Below are positions 17,530 through 25,478 of a stretch of 64,000 bases of DNA, piece after piece. The stretch is taken from contig NZ_MIKB01000016.1 of the NCBI RefSeq assembly GCF_001730365.1, forward strand, positions 124,001-188,000, in the 5' to 3' direction. Numbering within the stretch: position 1 is the stretch's first letter; each line of letters starts with the position of its first letter. Under the pieces are notes generated by a model that had not been told where the DNA came from, did no database searches, and worked only from the letters and a program-made list of their open reading frames with translations. The stretch comes from Enterococcus quebecensis (lineage in GTDB: Bacteria; Bacillota; Bacilli; Lactobacillales; Enterococcaceae). The translations under genes were made by a program, and so were the position numbers.

Positions 17530-17958
17530 ATGAGAGGCTATGTTATGAGTAAAGTAGGGGGGATTTTCAAAGTTTTTTTAACTAGAGAAACAATAACATA
17601 TTTTATATTTGGAGTTTTGACAACTTTGTTGAATGTGCTAGCTTTTTATCTATTGTACACTTTCATTGGAATAGATTGGACGTTATCTAACTGTTTTGCA
17701 TGGATGATAGGTGTTACCTTCGCTTTTATTACTAATAAGCTGTTTGTTTTCCAAAGTCAGAGATACCAAATGGTACAAATGATAAAAGAAGTTGTGGCAT
17801 TTATTATTGCTAGACTGTTTTCTTTAGGGGTAGAGATGGTAGGGATGTTCCTTTTTATTGATATTTTACTCATAAATGGAATAAGTTCGAAAATAGTTAT
17901 GGGTGTATTGGTTATTGTTATCAATTACGTGTTAAGTAAGTTAGTAATTTTTAAATAG
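17530..17958 (+). CDS. GtrA-family polyprenyl-phosphate-sugar flippase
   Basis: A 142-residue protein with four predicted transmembrane helices and the GtrA/GtcA signatures FGVLTTLLNVLAFYLLY, ITNKLFVFQS and VINYVLSKLVIF. GtrA proteins move undecaprenyl- or dolichyl-phosphate monosaccharides across the membrane. An alternative start at 17545 (MSKVGG) is possible, as neither ATG has an ideal ribosome site. It is embedded between GT-C-like genes and upstream of a GT2 that could make its substrate, completing a three-part lipid-linked glycosylation pathway. Confidence 0.85.
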   Translation: MRGYVMSKVGGIFKVFLTRETITYFIFGVLTTLLNVLAFYLLYTFIGIDWTLSNCFAWMIGVTFAFITNKLFVFQSQRYQMVQMIKEVVAFIIARLFSLGVEMVGMFLFIDILLINGISSKIVMGVLVIVINYVLSKLVIFK

Positions 17959-18038
17959 CTTAAACTTTTCTCGATAGATAAAGTATCTCAATCAATAAAT
18001 ATGTGGATGAGTCGATATAAAAAGAATAGGAGTTTTTT

Positions 18039-19625
18039 ATGAAAGTTTTAAAAGACAGAATAGTAAAGGGAAGAATGCTTGAATGGTTGACACTATCAAT
18101 GGTGTTATTATTGCTAACTACTAAAAGTTCACCATTTTTTTTGACAAATGACTGGGTAGATTCAAATGCTTTTTTTACAGTTGGTAAAAGCATGATGCAA
18201 GGACTAGTTCCCTATAGAGATTTATTCGATCAAAAAGGACCATTTTTGTATCTGATTTATGGAGTTGGTTCAATTATAAATTCAAAAGGATTTATTGGTG
18301 TTTTTATTATTCAATGTTTGGCAATGATGATTAACTTATTTTATTGTTTTAAAATTTTAAAATTATATTTGTCAGAATCAATGAGTATAGTACTGACTAT
18401 ACTATTTCCAGTATTTATTTTGAATGAGTATTACTATAGACAAGGTGGTAGTCCAGAAGAATTTTGTATTCCTCTTTTAATGATCTTAATTTTTCAGATA
18501 TTAGATGGATTTAAGAAAGAAAGACAGTTTCTTAAATTTTCAAAAGGGGTTTATTTCTGGCAGGGATTGACTGTTTCGGCAATTTTTCTTATTAAGTTTT
18601 CTTTGTTAGGTCCTTGGATTGCTTTTTATTTGTTCTTATTTGGCTATTACTTGGTAAAAAAGGAATATCGAGAGTTAATTCCATTTTTTATATATTCTGC
18701 ATCGGGATTTCTTTTAGGAATACTACCGTGGTTAGTATATTTTGTTATCAATGATGCTCTGGTTGATTTTTTTAATGTATATATCGTGGTTAATAGTGGT
18801 GTATATAATGACTCATCTGGGAATATAGTAGAACGTATTGCCTATGTTATAGGTGCAGCTTCTGAGCGTATTAAAGCTAGTTTTTTCGGATTATTTGTTA
18901 TTTTTCCGACACTAATGTTTATTCCTGTTTGGAAAAAGTTATCTAAGCCAATTAGTCATCGTTTATTTATGATGATAATCATCCTATCAACAGTTTTTTT
19001 CATATACATGGGGTTGAGATCGTATGAGTATTATTTTCTATTTATGATGCCATTTGGATTATTTAGTTTAATTTTAATAGGGCAGATAGTGAGTAAGTAT
19101 AAAAATAGTTTAAGTGAGGTTTTTGAGTTTAAATTGAATGTGAATATTACATGGATCTTGTTTGTATCTATCCTTGTTGTACTTGGTTCTAATTCAACTA
19201 TCAGAGAATCTCTATTCTTTCCCAATAATGACACAGTTTCTACAAATGAAATGGAACAGAAAGTAACTGCGCAAGAGTTATTTGCACAGTATATGCACAG
19301 TAAAACACCTAATCCTACACTTTTAAATTATGAATTTTTAGATGGAGGTTTTTATTTAGCTGCAGACATACTGCCTAGTGAAAAATACTTTATTTTACTT
19401 AATTTAGATCACAGAGTGTACCCAGATAATGCTGCTGGACAAATTCGTGCTATCCAGAGAAAAAGTGTTGATTTTGTAGTTATAGAAACTCAAACAAATT
19501 ATGATGAAAAAAACTTTAAAGGTACAGAATTAGGAAAAAACTATCAGGTCGCTATGAGCCATGATCAATCAAGAGACAAGGTCAATCATACATATTGGTT
19601 GTTTGAAAAGAAACTATCTGAATAG
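18039..19625 (+). CDS. Polytopic GT-C-like membrane glycosyltransferase
   Basis: A 528-residue protein with about 10-12 predicted transmembrane helices and a short extracytoplasmic C-terminal domain (about 400-528). The first external loop reads NDWVDSNAFFTVGKSMM, then VPYRDLFDQKGP, a pattern typical of ArnT/PMT-like (GT39-type) transferases with an acidic pair in loop 1. It probably transfers a lipid-linked sugar outside the cell. AGGAG is 6 nt before the ATG. It lies between the GtrA flippase and the GT2. Which sugar and which acceptor are unknown. Confidence 0.72.
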   Translation: MKVLKDRIVKGRMLEWLTLSMVLLLLTTKSSPFFLTNDWVDSNAFFTVGKSMMQGLVPYRDLFDQKGPFLYLIYGVGSIINSKGFIGVFIIQCLAMMINLFYCFKILKLYLSESMSIVLTILFPVFILNEYYYRQGGSPEEFCIPLLMILIFQILDGFKKERQFLKFSKGVYFWQGLTVSAIFLIKFSLLGPWIAFYLFLFGYYLVKKEYRELIPFFIYSASGFLLGILPWLVYFVINDALVDFFNVYIVVNSGVYNDSSGNIVERIAYVIGAASERIKASFFGLFVIFPTLMFIPVWKKLSKPISHRLFMMIIILSTVFFIYMGLRSYEYYFLFMMPFGLFSLILIGQIVSKYKNSLSEVFEFKLNVNITWILFVSILVVLGSNSTIRESLFFPNNDTVSTNEMEQKVTAQELFAQYMHSKTPNPTLLNYEFLDGGFYLAADILPSEKYFILLNLDHRVYPDNAAGQIRAIQRKSVDFVVIETQTNYDEKNFKGTELGKNYQVAMSHDQSRDKVNHTYWLFEKKLSE

Positions 19626-19662
19626 GTAAGTAAGAAATAGACTTTCAAAAGTAGGTGGAGGA

Positions 19663-20391
19663 ATGAAGCAAGATAAATTATTCATTGTTGTACCAGCATA
19701 CAATGAAGAGGAAAATATTGAAACGGTAGTTAAGGATTGGTATCCAATTACTGAAAAGGTACAGGGGGGATCGGAGTTATTAGTAATTAGTGATGGCTCC
19801 AAAGATCAAACTTTTGCAATATTGAAAAAATTAGAGTTGAAATATCCAAATCTTACAGCTGTTGAAAAGAAAAATAGTGGTCATGGTGGAACAGTTTTAT
19901 ATGGCTATCAATATGCGATAGATCATGGGGCGGATTTTATATTTCAGACAGATTCGGATGGTCAAACATTGCCAGAAGAGTTTTGGTCAATGTGGGAAAA
20001 GCGCAATGAATTTGATATTCAAATAGGAAAAAGAAGCGGCCGACAAGATGGATTTAGCCGTGTGCTTGTTACAAAAGTTTTAAAACTAGTATTATTTCTA
20101 TTTTTTGGAAAATGGGTTGAAGACGCCAATACACCATTTCGTTTGATGAAAAGAGAAACACTAATTCCATTACTGGATAATGTTCCGACAGATTATAATC
20201 TTTCTAACGTGTTGCTAACAGTGTTATATGAAAAAAATAATAAAAAAATACGTTATCAAAAGATCACTTTTAAACCAAGACAAGGTGGAGTAAATAGTAT
20301 AAATCTTAGGAACATTACTAAAATTGGCTGGCAAGCTATCAAAGATTTTAGCATGCTCAGAAAAAATGTTATTCGACATTCTGAAGTTTAA
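19663..20391 (+). CDS. GT2 glycosyltransferase, polyprenyl-phosphate sugar synthase-like
   Basis: A 242-residue GT-A fold enzyme with VPAYNEEENI (10-19), SDGSKDQT (43-50), the DXD-type metal site QTDSDGQ (Asp97, Asp99) and the acceptor region EDANTPFRLM. This is the dolichyl-phosphate-mannose synthase/CsbB class, making polyprenyl-phosphate monosaccharides on the cytoplasmic face. Unlike CsbB it has no C-terminal transmembrane helices, so it is soluble or peripheral and may depend on the separate GtrA protein for membrane attachment. GGTGGAGGA precedes the ATG. The donor sugar is not predictable, but the next gene makes UDP-galactofuranose. Confidence 0.87.
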   Translation: MKQDKLFIVVPAYNEEENIETVVKDWYPITEKVQGGSELLVISDGSKDQTFAILKKLELKYPNLTAVEKKNSGHGGTVLYGYQYAIDHGADFIFQTDSDGQTLPEEFWSMWEKRNEFDIQIGKRSGRQDGFSRVLVTKVLKLVLFLFFGKWVEDANTPFRLMKRETLIPLLDNVPTDYNLSNVLLTVLYEKNNKKIRYQKITFKPRQGGVNSINLRNITKIGWQAIKDFSMLRKNVIRHSEV

Positions 20392-20412
20392 AATAAAAAA
20401 AGGGGGGATAGA

Positions 20413-21528
20413 ATGTATGATTATCTAGTTGTTGGAGCTGGTTTATTCGGGGCAACGTTTGCATACGAAGCTGCTAAGCGTGGGAAGCGGATAAAGGTTA
20501 TTGAAAAAAGAAATCATATTGCAGGGAATATTTTTACGGAGGAAATTGAAGGAATTCAAGTGCATAAATATGGTGCTCATATCTTCCACACCGATAACAA
20601 AATGATTTGGGAATATGTTCAGCAGTTTGCAGAATTTAATCGATACACCAATTCACCTGTAGCGAATTTTCAAGGTGAAATATACAATTTGCCTTTTAAT
20701 ATGAATACATTTAATAAGTTGTGGGGAGTTATCACGCCAGAGGAAGCTAAAAATAAAATTGATCAACAAAAACTAGTGCTAAAAAATAAAAGACCATCAA
20801 ATTTGGAAGAACAGGCAATTTCGTTAGTTGGTACAGATATTTATAATAAATTAGTGAAAAACTATACTGAAAAACAATGGGGAAAAAGTTGCAAAGAATT
20901 ACCCTCATTTATAATAAAAAGATTACCCGTACGTTTTACTTACGACAATAACTATTTTAATGATACGTATCAAGGAGTACCGATTGGAGGCTATACTCAA
21001 ATCGTTGAAAAGATGTTGGCTTCGGATTTGATTGATGTAGAATTGGAAACTGATTTTTGTGCGGATAAAGAGAATTATCTGAAAAACTATCCTAAAGTTA
21101 TTTATACGGGAATGATCGATCAATTCTATGATTATAGATTTGGATCGTTAGATTATCGTTCTCTAGCATTTGAAACGAAAGTCTTTAAAGATGTTAAGAA
21201 CTTTCAAGGGAATGCAGTAGTAAACTATACTGATGATCAAACTACCTATACTCGAGTAATTGAGCATAAACATTTTGAATTTGGGAATCAACCAGATACG
21301 ATTGTTACGTGGGAGTATCCTGAGGAATGGACTTCAGATCGAGAGCCATACTATCCAGTTAATGATATTAAGAATACTAATATTTTAAAACAATATCGTG
21401 AAATTTCAAAAAAAGAAGAGAACATTATTTTCGGCGGTCGTTTGGGTCAATACCGTTATTACGATATGCATCAAGTAATACAAGCAGCGCTTAATGTGGT
21501 GAATCACGAGTTTGATAAAAATGTGTAG
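20413..21528 (+). CDS. glf: UDP-galactopyranose mutase
   Basis: A 371-residue flavoenzyme of family-typical length. The FAD-binding GXGXXG-type motif is VVGAGLFGA (6-14), followed by the mutase signatures KYGAHIFHTDN, EKQWGKSCKELP and GGRLGQYRYYDMHQ. It interconverts UDP-galactopyranose and UDP-galactofuranose in the cytoplasm. It is the only nucleotide-sugar enzyme in the cluster, which suggests that galactofuranose is a component of the glycan handled by the upstream transferases. AGGGGGGAT precedes the ATG. Family assignment is very secure; the link to the WxL proteins is inference. Confidence 0.96.
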   Translation: MYDYLVVGAGLFGATFAYEAAKRGKRIKVIEKRNHIAGNIFTEEIEGIQVHKYGAHIFHTDNKMIWEYVQQFAEFNRYTNSPVANFQGEIYNLPFNMNTFNKLWGVITPEEAKNKIDQQKLVLKNKRPSNLEEQAISLVGTDIYNKLVKNYTEKQWGKSCKELPSFIIKRLPVRFTYDNNYFNDTYQGVPIGGYTQIVEKMLASDLIDVELETDFCADKENYLKNYPKVIYTGMIDQFYDYRFGSLDYRSLAFETKVFKDVKNFQGNAVVNYTDDQTTYTRVIEHKHFEFGNQPDTIVTWEYPEEWTSDREPYYPVNDIKNTNILKQYREISKKEENIIFGGRLGQYRYYDMHQVIQAALNVVNHEFDKNV

Positions 21529-21565
21529 TTGAGTGTTACTTCAAATTTAAGACTAAAGTTGGATG

Positions 21566-21621
21566 TTTCTCTTAAGGAAAAGCTTTACAATTAAAAAGTA
21601 AAGTAGAAGCGATAAGAGAAA
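21566..21621 (+). repeat. Nested inverted repeats in leader of small membrane gene
   Basis: An outer pair TTTCTCTTA/TAAGAGAAA encloses an inner pair CTTTAC/GTAAAG in the 135-nt gap after glf. It could be an RNA leader structure controlling the short gene that starts at 21664, or a weak attenuator. Confidence 0.4.
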
Positions 21622-21663
21622 AGTTATCAGATGAAGGAAAATGAGATTGGGGAAGTGTGGATC

Positions 21664-21882
21664 ATGAAACGTTTATATAAAACAGTTATTTTTGAGATGA
21701 GTATGTATTATGGTGCATTGTCTATTGTTCTACCTTTGATTTATGCAGTTACTTATCATGTACCTTTTATGTCTGTTTTTAGCGTAGAATGGTTTGCGGT
21801 TACATTGTTTATCTATCCAATTGTACTGATAGTATCAATGATTAGATACAGTTATCAAAAGCTGAGGAAAGCTAGTCATTAA
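21664..21882 (+). CDS. Small two-helix membrane protein, unknown
   Basis: A 72-residue protein with two predicted transmembrane helices (about 8-28 and 36-58) and a basic C-terminus (SYQKLRKASH). The ATG at 21664 is preferred because GGGGAAG lies upstream. A more upstream in-frame ATG (21631) gives an unconvincing charged extension. It is the last gene before the 50-bp palindromic terminator. I do not recognise the family. It may be a late member of the surface cluster or an independent gene with its own structured leader. Confidence 0.55.
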   Translation: MKRLYKTVIFEMSMYYGALSIVLPLIYAVTYHVPFMSVFSVEWFAVTLFIYPIVLIVSMIRYSYQKLRKASH

Positions 21883-21945
21883 TAAATGAATAGATGTTGA
21901 AAAGGCTAAGAAGAGCGTTTATTTTTTGATTGAAAACAGTAAGGA

Positions 21946-21995
21946 AAAGCCATAGCATCAAAACATAAATATTTATGTTTTGATGCTATGGCTTT
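21946..21995. terminator. 50-bp perfect palindrome, bidirectional terminator
   Basis: The left arm 21946-21970 is the exact reverse complement of 21971-21995, with no spacer. It begins with AAAGCC and ends with GGCTTT. It separates the surface/glycosylation cluster from the convergent srtA gene and would terminate transcription from both sides. Confidence 0.8.
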
Positions 21996-22032
21996 CTTAT
22001 GAAGGAATAGTAGAGGCAGGTAATCATCAATC

Positions 22033-22767
22033 CTATAACGTCATCTGTTCCATCTGGAATGCTTCAGTCATTTCTTTTGTCGCTTCTTTGATTGGTGTTA
22101 CTGATTCTAATTCTCCTTGGACTGCAATTCGAGTAATTGCGTTCATGTCACCACAAGTGATTAATGTAATCATTTTTTTACCAGGTACATCATCGATCAA
22201 CTCTACACGTGAAGGATCAATTTTTTCTACATAATTGATTTTATAGGTGTAAACATTGTTTAGGTCTGTTGTGTAAATCAACTCACCAGGTTTTGAATAT
22301 TCTAATGGTGAAAATAAAGAGATCATATCTTGCACACGATGACTAGCTAGTGCATAATTGCCTTTCCCCATTTCCTGATCTGGCTTCATTGTTCCAGCAC
22401 CAGTCAGTAAAACAACGTTATCCAATCCTCTGAAAATCGGTAAATTGATCTTTACATCTGGAAGAGCTACAGCTCCGATTACAGGCAAGTTTTTATTTTC
22501 AAGCTGTGCTTTCAGTACGGCTTCGGTGCTCAGTGATTCAACTGCGGCAAAGTCGAAAGTCGTATCTTTTTCATTATTTTTTTTGATTTCTTCGGGGGTC
22601 AAATTTTTAATAGCATATGACTTTCCGTTTTGCTGGATTAGCATATTTCGAATTTGTGTATTAAAAACAAGAGCCAAGCCAACAATCAGTAATAAAAATA
22701 AGAATATGTTGATCAGCCAATTTCGTTTTCTGTTTTTCTTTTTAGGGCGTAATTTTTTTGAGGCCAT
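22033..22767 (-). CDS. srtA: Class A sortase
   Basis: A 244-residue membrane-anchored transpeptidase. It has a basic N-terminus, a transmembrane helix (about 17-35) and a sortase beta-barrel with His143 (ALASHR), the catalytic Cys205 in TLITCGD and Arg213 (AITRIAV). It joins LPXTG-type proteins to lipid II on the outer membrane face. AAGGAGGGAGAAT precedes the ATG. Although housekeeping sortase genes need no linkage to substrates, it lies next to the WxL cluster that encodes an FPSTG protein at 6101. Confidence 0.95.
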   Translation of the reverse strand: MASKKLRPKKKNRKRNWLINIFLFLLLIVGLALVFNTQIRNMLIQQNGKSYAIKNLTPEEIKKNNEKDTTFDFAAVESLSTEAVLKAQLENKNLPVIGAVALPDVKINLPIFRGLDNVVLLTGAGTMKPDQEMGKGNYALASHRVQDMISLFSPLEYSKPGELIYTTDLNNVYTYKINYVEKIDPSRVELIDDVPGKKMITLITCGDMNAITRIAVQGELESVTPIKEATKEMTEAFQMEQMTL

Positions 22768-23032
22768 ATTCTCCCTCCTTATTGTCTTAGTGTATCATAA
22801 ATTAAATTGAAACCCTAGTTTTAAATATTATTTTTTCATGAAAATTATTTCGAAAAAAGAACCTTAAAAAGATGATAACAGAGACGTTAGGTGAGATAAA
22901 AAGCTTTATTTAACAAAAGAATACTCCATTTTTAATTCTTTGTAACTGAATCTTAAAATAAAAGACACAAGCTTTTATTTATAAAATATTGTAGAATATA
23001 AGTAGAAAACTATTTTGGGGGTGATGGAACAA

Positions 23033-23815
23033 ATGTTGGATTTGATTTATGTACATATCGATATGACAAGTAATGCGGTTTTATCTAAAGGAATCACTCA
23101 TACAGATTTCACCCGTTCCATTGTTCATCACCCGAAGAACTTACTTTTACTGAACCCTTCAGCAGAAGAAGGTGAATATGATATGCATAGCGGATTAAAA
23201 ATTATTCGTGGAGAAGAGAATGTAAATCAATATTTTTCCACAGTTCATCGCCAGAAAATGAACGAAGAAATTAAATGGATCGATTTTTCGGATGTAGCGA
23301 TGCTCAAAGAGTTAACACCATTAGAAATTTCGGAACTTCTTTATTTTGGCCATATGAAAACCAGTCTTCATTCACCGTTCTTTTATAAATTACAAAATGA
23401 TTTCGTTTTTTTTGAGTTTGTGGATCACATGACGCGGGTTTATTATCGTTATATCGATGAGTTTTATCGGATTTTAGCAGATAAGATTACTAGGGTGATC
23501 TTGGAGAAAGTCAATGATCGGAAAACCTTCTTTAAACGAGGCGTTTCTGTTGAAAAGCTAGATGGAGAACTACTGAAAGAAATGAAGTCGATTTTACAAG
23601 AAGGTGTTGTTTTTTGTTTTGATCAGATGGATATCAAAGGTAAGGAATATCATATTCCAATCCATGTAGTGGAAGATTCTTTATGGAAGACGAAGAACTT
23701 TGCTTATAGAAATGAGCCAGTAATTGCTATACTGGTCTACAATACAGCTAAACGAACATGGCGTTTGATGCAAGAAGATGATTTTGGATTGACGGATTTT
23801 CCAAGACATGCATAA
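23033..23815 (+). CDS. Conserved hypothetical protein
   Basis: A ~260-residue soluble protein with alternating hydrophobic and acidic stretches and no signal peptide. Visible landmarks are YFGHMKTSLHSPFFYKLQN and a C-terminal TWRLMQEDDFG. I do not recognise a family. The ATG at 23033 is chosen because GGGGGTG sits about 9 nt upstream; in-frame starts at 23015 and 23024 overlap that ribosome site. It stands alone, with a 265-bp gap before it and its own strong terminator after it. Confidence 0.75.
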   Translation: MLDLIYVHIDMTSNAVLSKGITHTDFTRSIVHHPKNLLLLNPSAEEGEYDMHSGLKIIRGEENVNQYFSTVHRQKMNEEIKWIDFSDVAMLKELTPLEISELLYFGHMKTSLHSPFFYKLQNDFVFFEFVDHMTRVYYRYIDEFYRILADKITRVILEKVNDRKTFFKRGVSVEKLDGELLKEMKSILQEGVVFCFDQMDIKGKEYHIPIHVVEDSLWKTKNFAYRNEPVIAILVYNTAKRTWRLMQEDDFGLTDFPRHA

Positions 23816-23821
23816 GAATAG

Positions 23822-23862
23822 AAAAAACGATCAAAAAAGTGAAACTTTTTTGATCGTTTTTT
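23822..23862. terminator. Intrinsic terminator, bidirectional
   Basis: A perfect 19-bp stem (arms 23822-23840 and 23844-23862) closes on a GAA loop, with A- and T-runs on the two sides. It ends the gene at 23033 and can also serve the convergent DUF1622 gene. Confidence 0.88.
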
Positions 23863-23904
23863 ATGTATATACAATTTTAACAGTTCTTCTATTGAAAAGG
23901 CGAT

Positions 23905-24306
23905 CTAGTCAGCTTGTTTTTTTTTGTCGGTTTCATTTTCCTTATCTTTCAAAGCATCTTCAATTTCTTTATGCAGGAAGTAGGAGATCACTGTTCGGAT
24001 TACTACTAGAATGGCTAATTTTAAAATATCTTGAAAGGTTGGTTTGATAATGGATTCGATGATATCAGCTGCGATCAAGATTTCTAAACTAAGCAGAATG
24101 TAACTGCCTAGAAAGCTTTTAATGAAATTATTTTGCCGTGCCATGACGATACGATTTCGATCGATACGTTCACTTTTTAGAAAATCAATGCCGGCCATAA
24201 TAACGCCCCAAATTAAAACAATAATTGAAAAAATATTTAAAGCCAAAATGAACAAATCAAAAAAAGGGATTAAATTATCCATGATCATTTGAGCTAAATC
24301 GTGCAT
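23905..24306 (-). CDS. DUF1622 family membrane protein
   Basis: A 133-residue protein with three predicted transmembrane helices. The family core is visible as LLSLEILIAADIIESII followed by AILVVIRTVISYFLHKEIE. The C-terminus is charged (KENETDKKKQAD). I chose the start MHDLAQ at 24306 because AAAGGAGGAAAACAAT lies immediately upstream; the longer frame to 24366 reads an unlikely extension across that site. Function is unknown for the family. It is a single-gene unit with a terminator shared with the gene at 23033. Confidence 0.8.
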   Translation of the reverse strand: MHDLAQMIMDNLIPFFDLFILALNIFSIIVLIWGVIMAGIDFLKSERIDRNRIVMARQNNFIKSFLGSYILLSLEILIAADIIESIIKPTFQDILKLAILVVIRTVISYFLHKEIEDALKDKENETDKKKQAD

Positions 24307-24389
24307 ATTGTTTTCCTCCTTTTGTTTTGTAATTTTAGTATAGCAGTTCCTATTTGTTATTACCAATGGCGTGAGTCTTGTAGTAGGTA

Positions 24390-24587
24390 GTGGCAGGTAT
24401 AAAAGGAATTTTTGATTTGGGAGAGAAGTACCCGTATATTTTAGTTATTGCTTTATTTGTTTATTTCGTTCAAGGACAGTTAGTAGAATGTGGTGCTGGT
24501 TAGTCTTTATGGACTTTTGTTGGTTTTTCCAGTTTGGGTTATACGTATTTTTTGTTGGAAAAATCGGTTGCTTTTCAAGAAAGTTAG
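24390..24587 (+). pseudogene. Possible remnant of a membrane-protein gene
   Basis: In the 371-bp gap between two minus-strand genes, one plus-strand frame reads hydrophobic protein-like sequence (DLGEKYPYILVIALFVYFV, then GFSSLGYTYFLLEKSV), broken by a single TAG at 24501 and closed by TAG at 24585. There is no good ribosome site. It could be a decayed gene or chance. I do not recognise a parent family. Confidence 0.25.
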
Positions 24588-24631
24588 AAAAATGAAGTGG
24601 TTAAATCTGATCCCATAAATAGAAAATAAAG

Positions 24632-24671
24632 ATGAGGCAAAAGCATTTGTTTAGAAGTGCTTTTGCCTCAT
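24632..24671 (-). terminator. Intrinsic terminator of the methyltransferase gene
   Basis: A perfect 14-bp stem ATGAGGCAAAAGCA/TGCTTTTGCCTCAT with a 12-nt loop and T-rich sequence on the minus strand, just after the stop at 24679. Confidence 0.82.
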
Positions 24672-24678
24672 TCTTTTG

Positions 24679-25413
24679 TTAATTTATTTTCTTAGCAGAG
24701 ACTAGTAACATCATCGGTCTGCGTAATTCATTTCTCATTTCAGCGCTTGATTCTAGCATTTCTGGAGCGGGCATGGGTTCAACTAAACGAGTGATTTGAA
24801 AACCATTTGTTAAGAGTCCGTCTAAATAGGTAGTTAGGGTCTTATGGTATTTCATCACTGTTTCACCTAAGAAGATTGTTTCACGAATGCTTTCATCAAA
24901 ATAGCGATCTACAGGCCAATAGAGAGGGGCTCCGTTTTGGTTATAGATCCAGTCTTCTGTTCCTTGGGCTGTAAAAATTGGATGTTCTGTTGAAAAAATA
25001 AAATCGCCGCCAGGATTTAAACAATGATTGACTTTTTTTGCGATAGCCTCAAATGAAGGGACATAATGCAGAGCTAATGAGCTGATTACAATATCAAAGG
25101 TTTCTTTTAAGCCGTCAATTTCATCCATTCCCATTAAGTGGTAACTGATTTTAGGAGAATCGGTCATTTCTTTGGCTGTTTCAATCATGCGCTCAGATAA
25201 ATCAATTCCTATCACTTTTTCAGCACCATTTTCAACTGCGTAACGGCAATGCCAGCCGTAACCGCAACCGAGATCTAAAACCGTTTTTCCAGTAAAATCT
25301 GGGAGTAGTTTTTTTAGTTCATGCCATTCGCCAGCCCCTTCTAGTCCTTTTTTTGAACGATCCATTTGGCTGTAGGCTTCAAAAAAATCGGGGTTATCGT
25401 ATTCATTTTTCAT
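24679..25413 (-). CDS. Class I SAM-dependent methyltransferase
   Basis: A 244-residue cytoplasmic enzyme with SAM-binding motif I VLDLGCGYGWH (about 45-54), the acidic motif II residue in VIGIDLS, and the post-I region ISSLALHY. The length and layout match UbiE/Methyltransf_11-type small-molecule methyltransferases. The substrate cannot be inferred. AAAGGAGA precedes the ATG. It is followed by its own terminator and lies downstream of, but not tightly coupled to, the ACT and GNAT genes on the same strand. Confidence 0.88.
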   Translation of the reverse strand: MKNEYDNPDFFEAYSQMDRSKKGLEGAGEWHELKKLLPDFTGKTVLDLGCGYGWHCRYAVENGAEKVIGIDLSERMIETAKEMTDSPKISYHLMGMDEIDGLKETFDIVISSLALHYVPSFEAIAKKVNHCLNPGGDFIFSTEHPIFTAQGTEDWIYNQNGAPLYWPVDRYFDESIRETIFLGETVMKYHKTLTTYLDGLLTNGFQITRLVEPMPAPEMLESSAEMRNELRRPMMLLVSAKKIN

Positions 25414-25478
25414 TAGCTAGTCTCCTTTAGTTTTTTTTATTGCATCAGTTTGGTAGAAAAATACTTATAAATATAAGG

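Noticed and set aside
21980-22234. 84-codon plus-strand frame beginning in the 50-bp palindrome
   Set aside because: It runs antisense through the srtA C-terminus and starts within the terminator.
22445-22810. 121-codon plus-strand frame opposite srtA
   Set aside because: Antisense to the sortase signal-anchor region, with no ribosome site.
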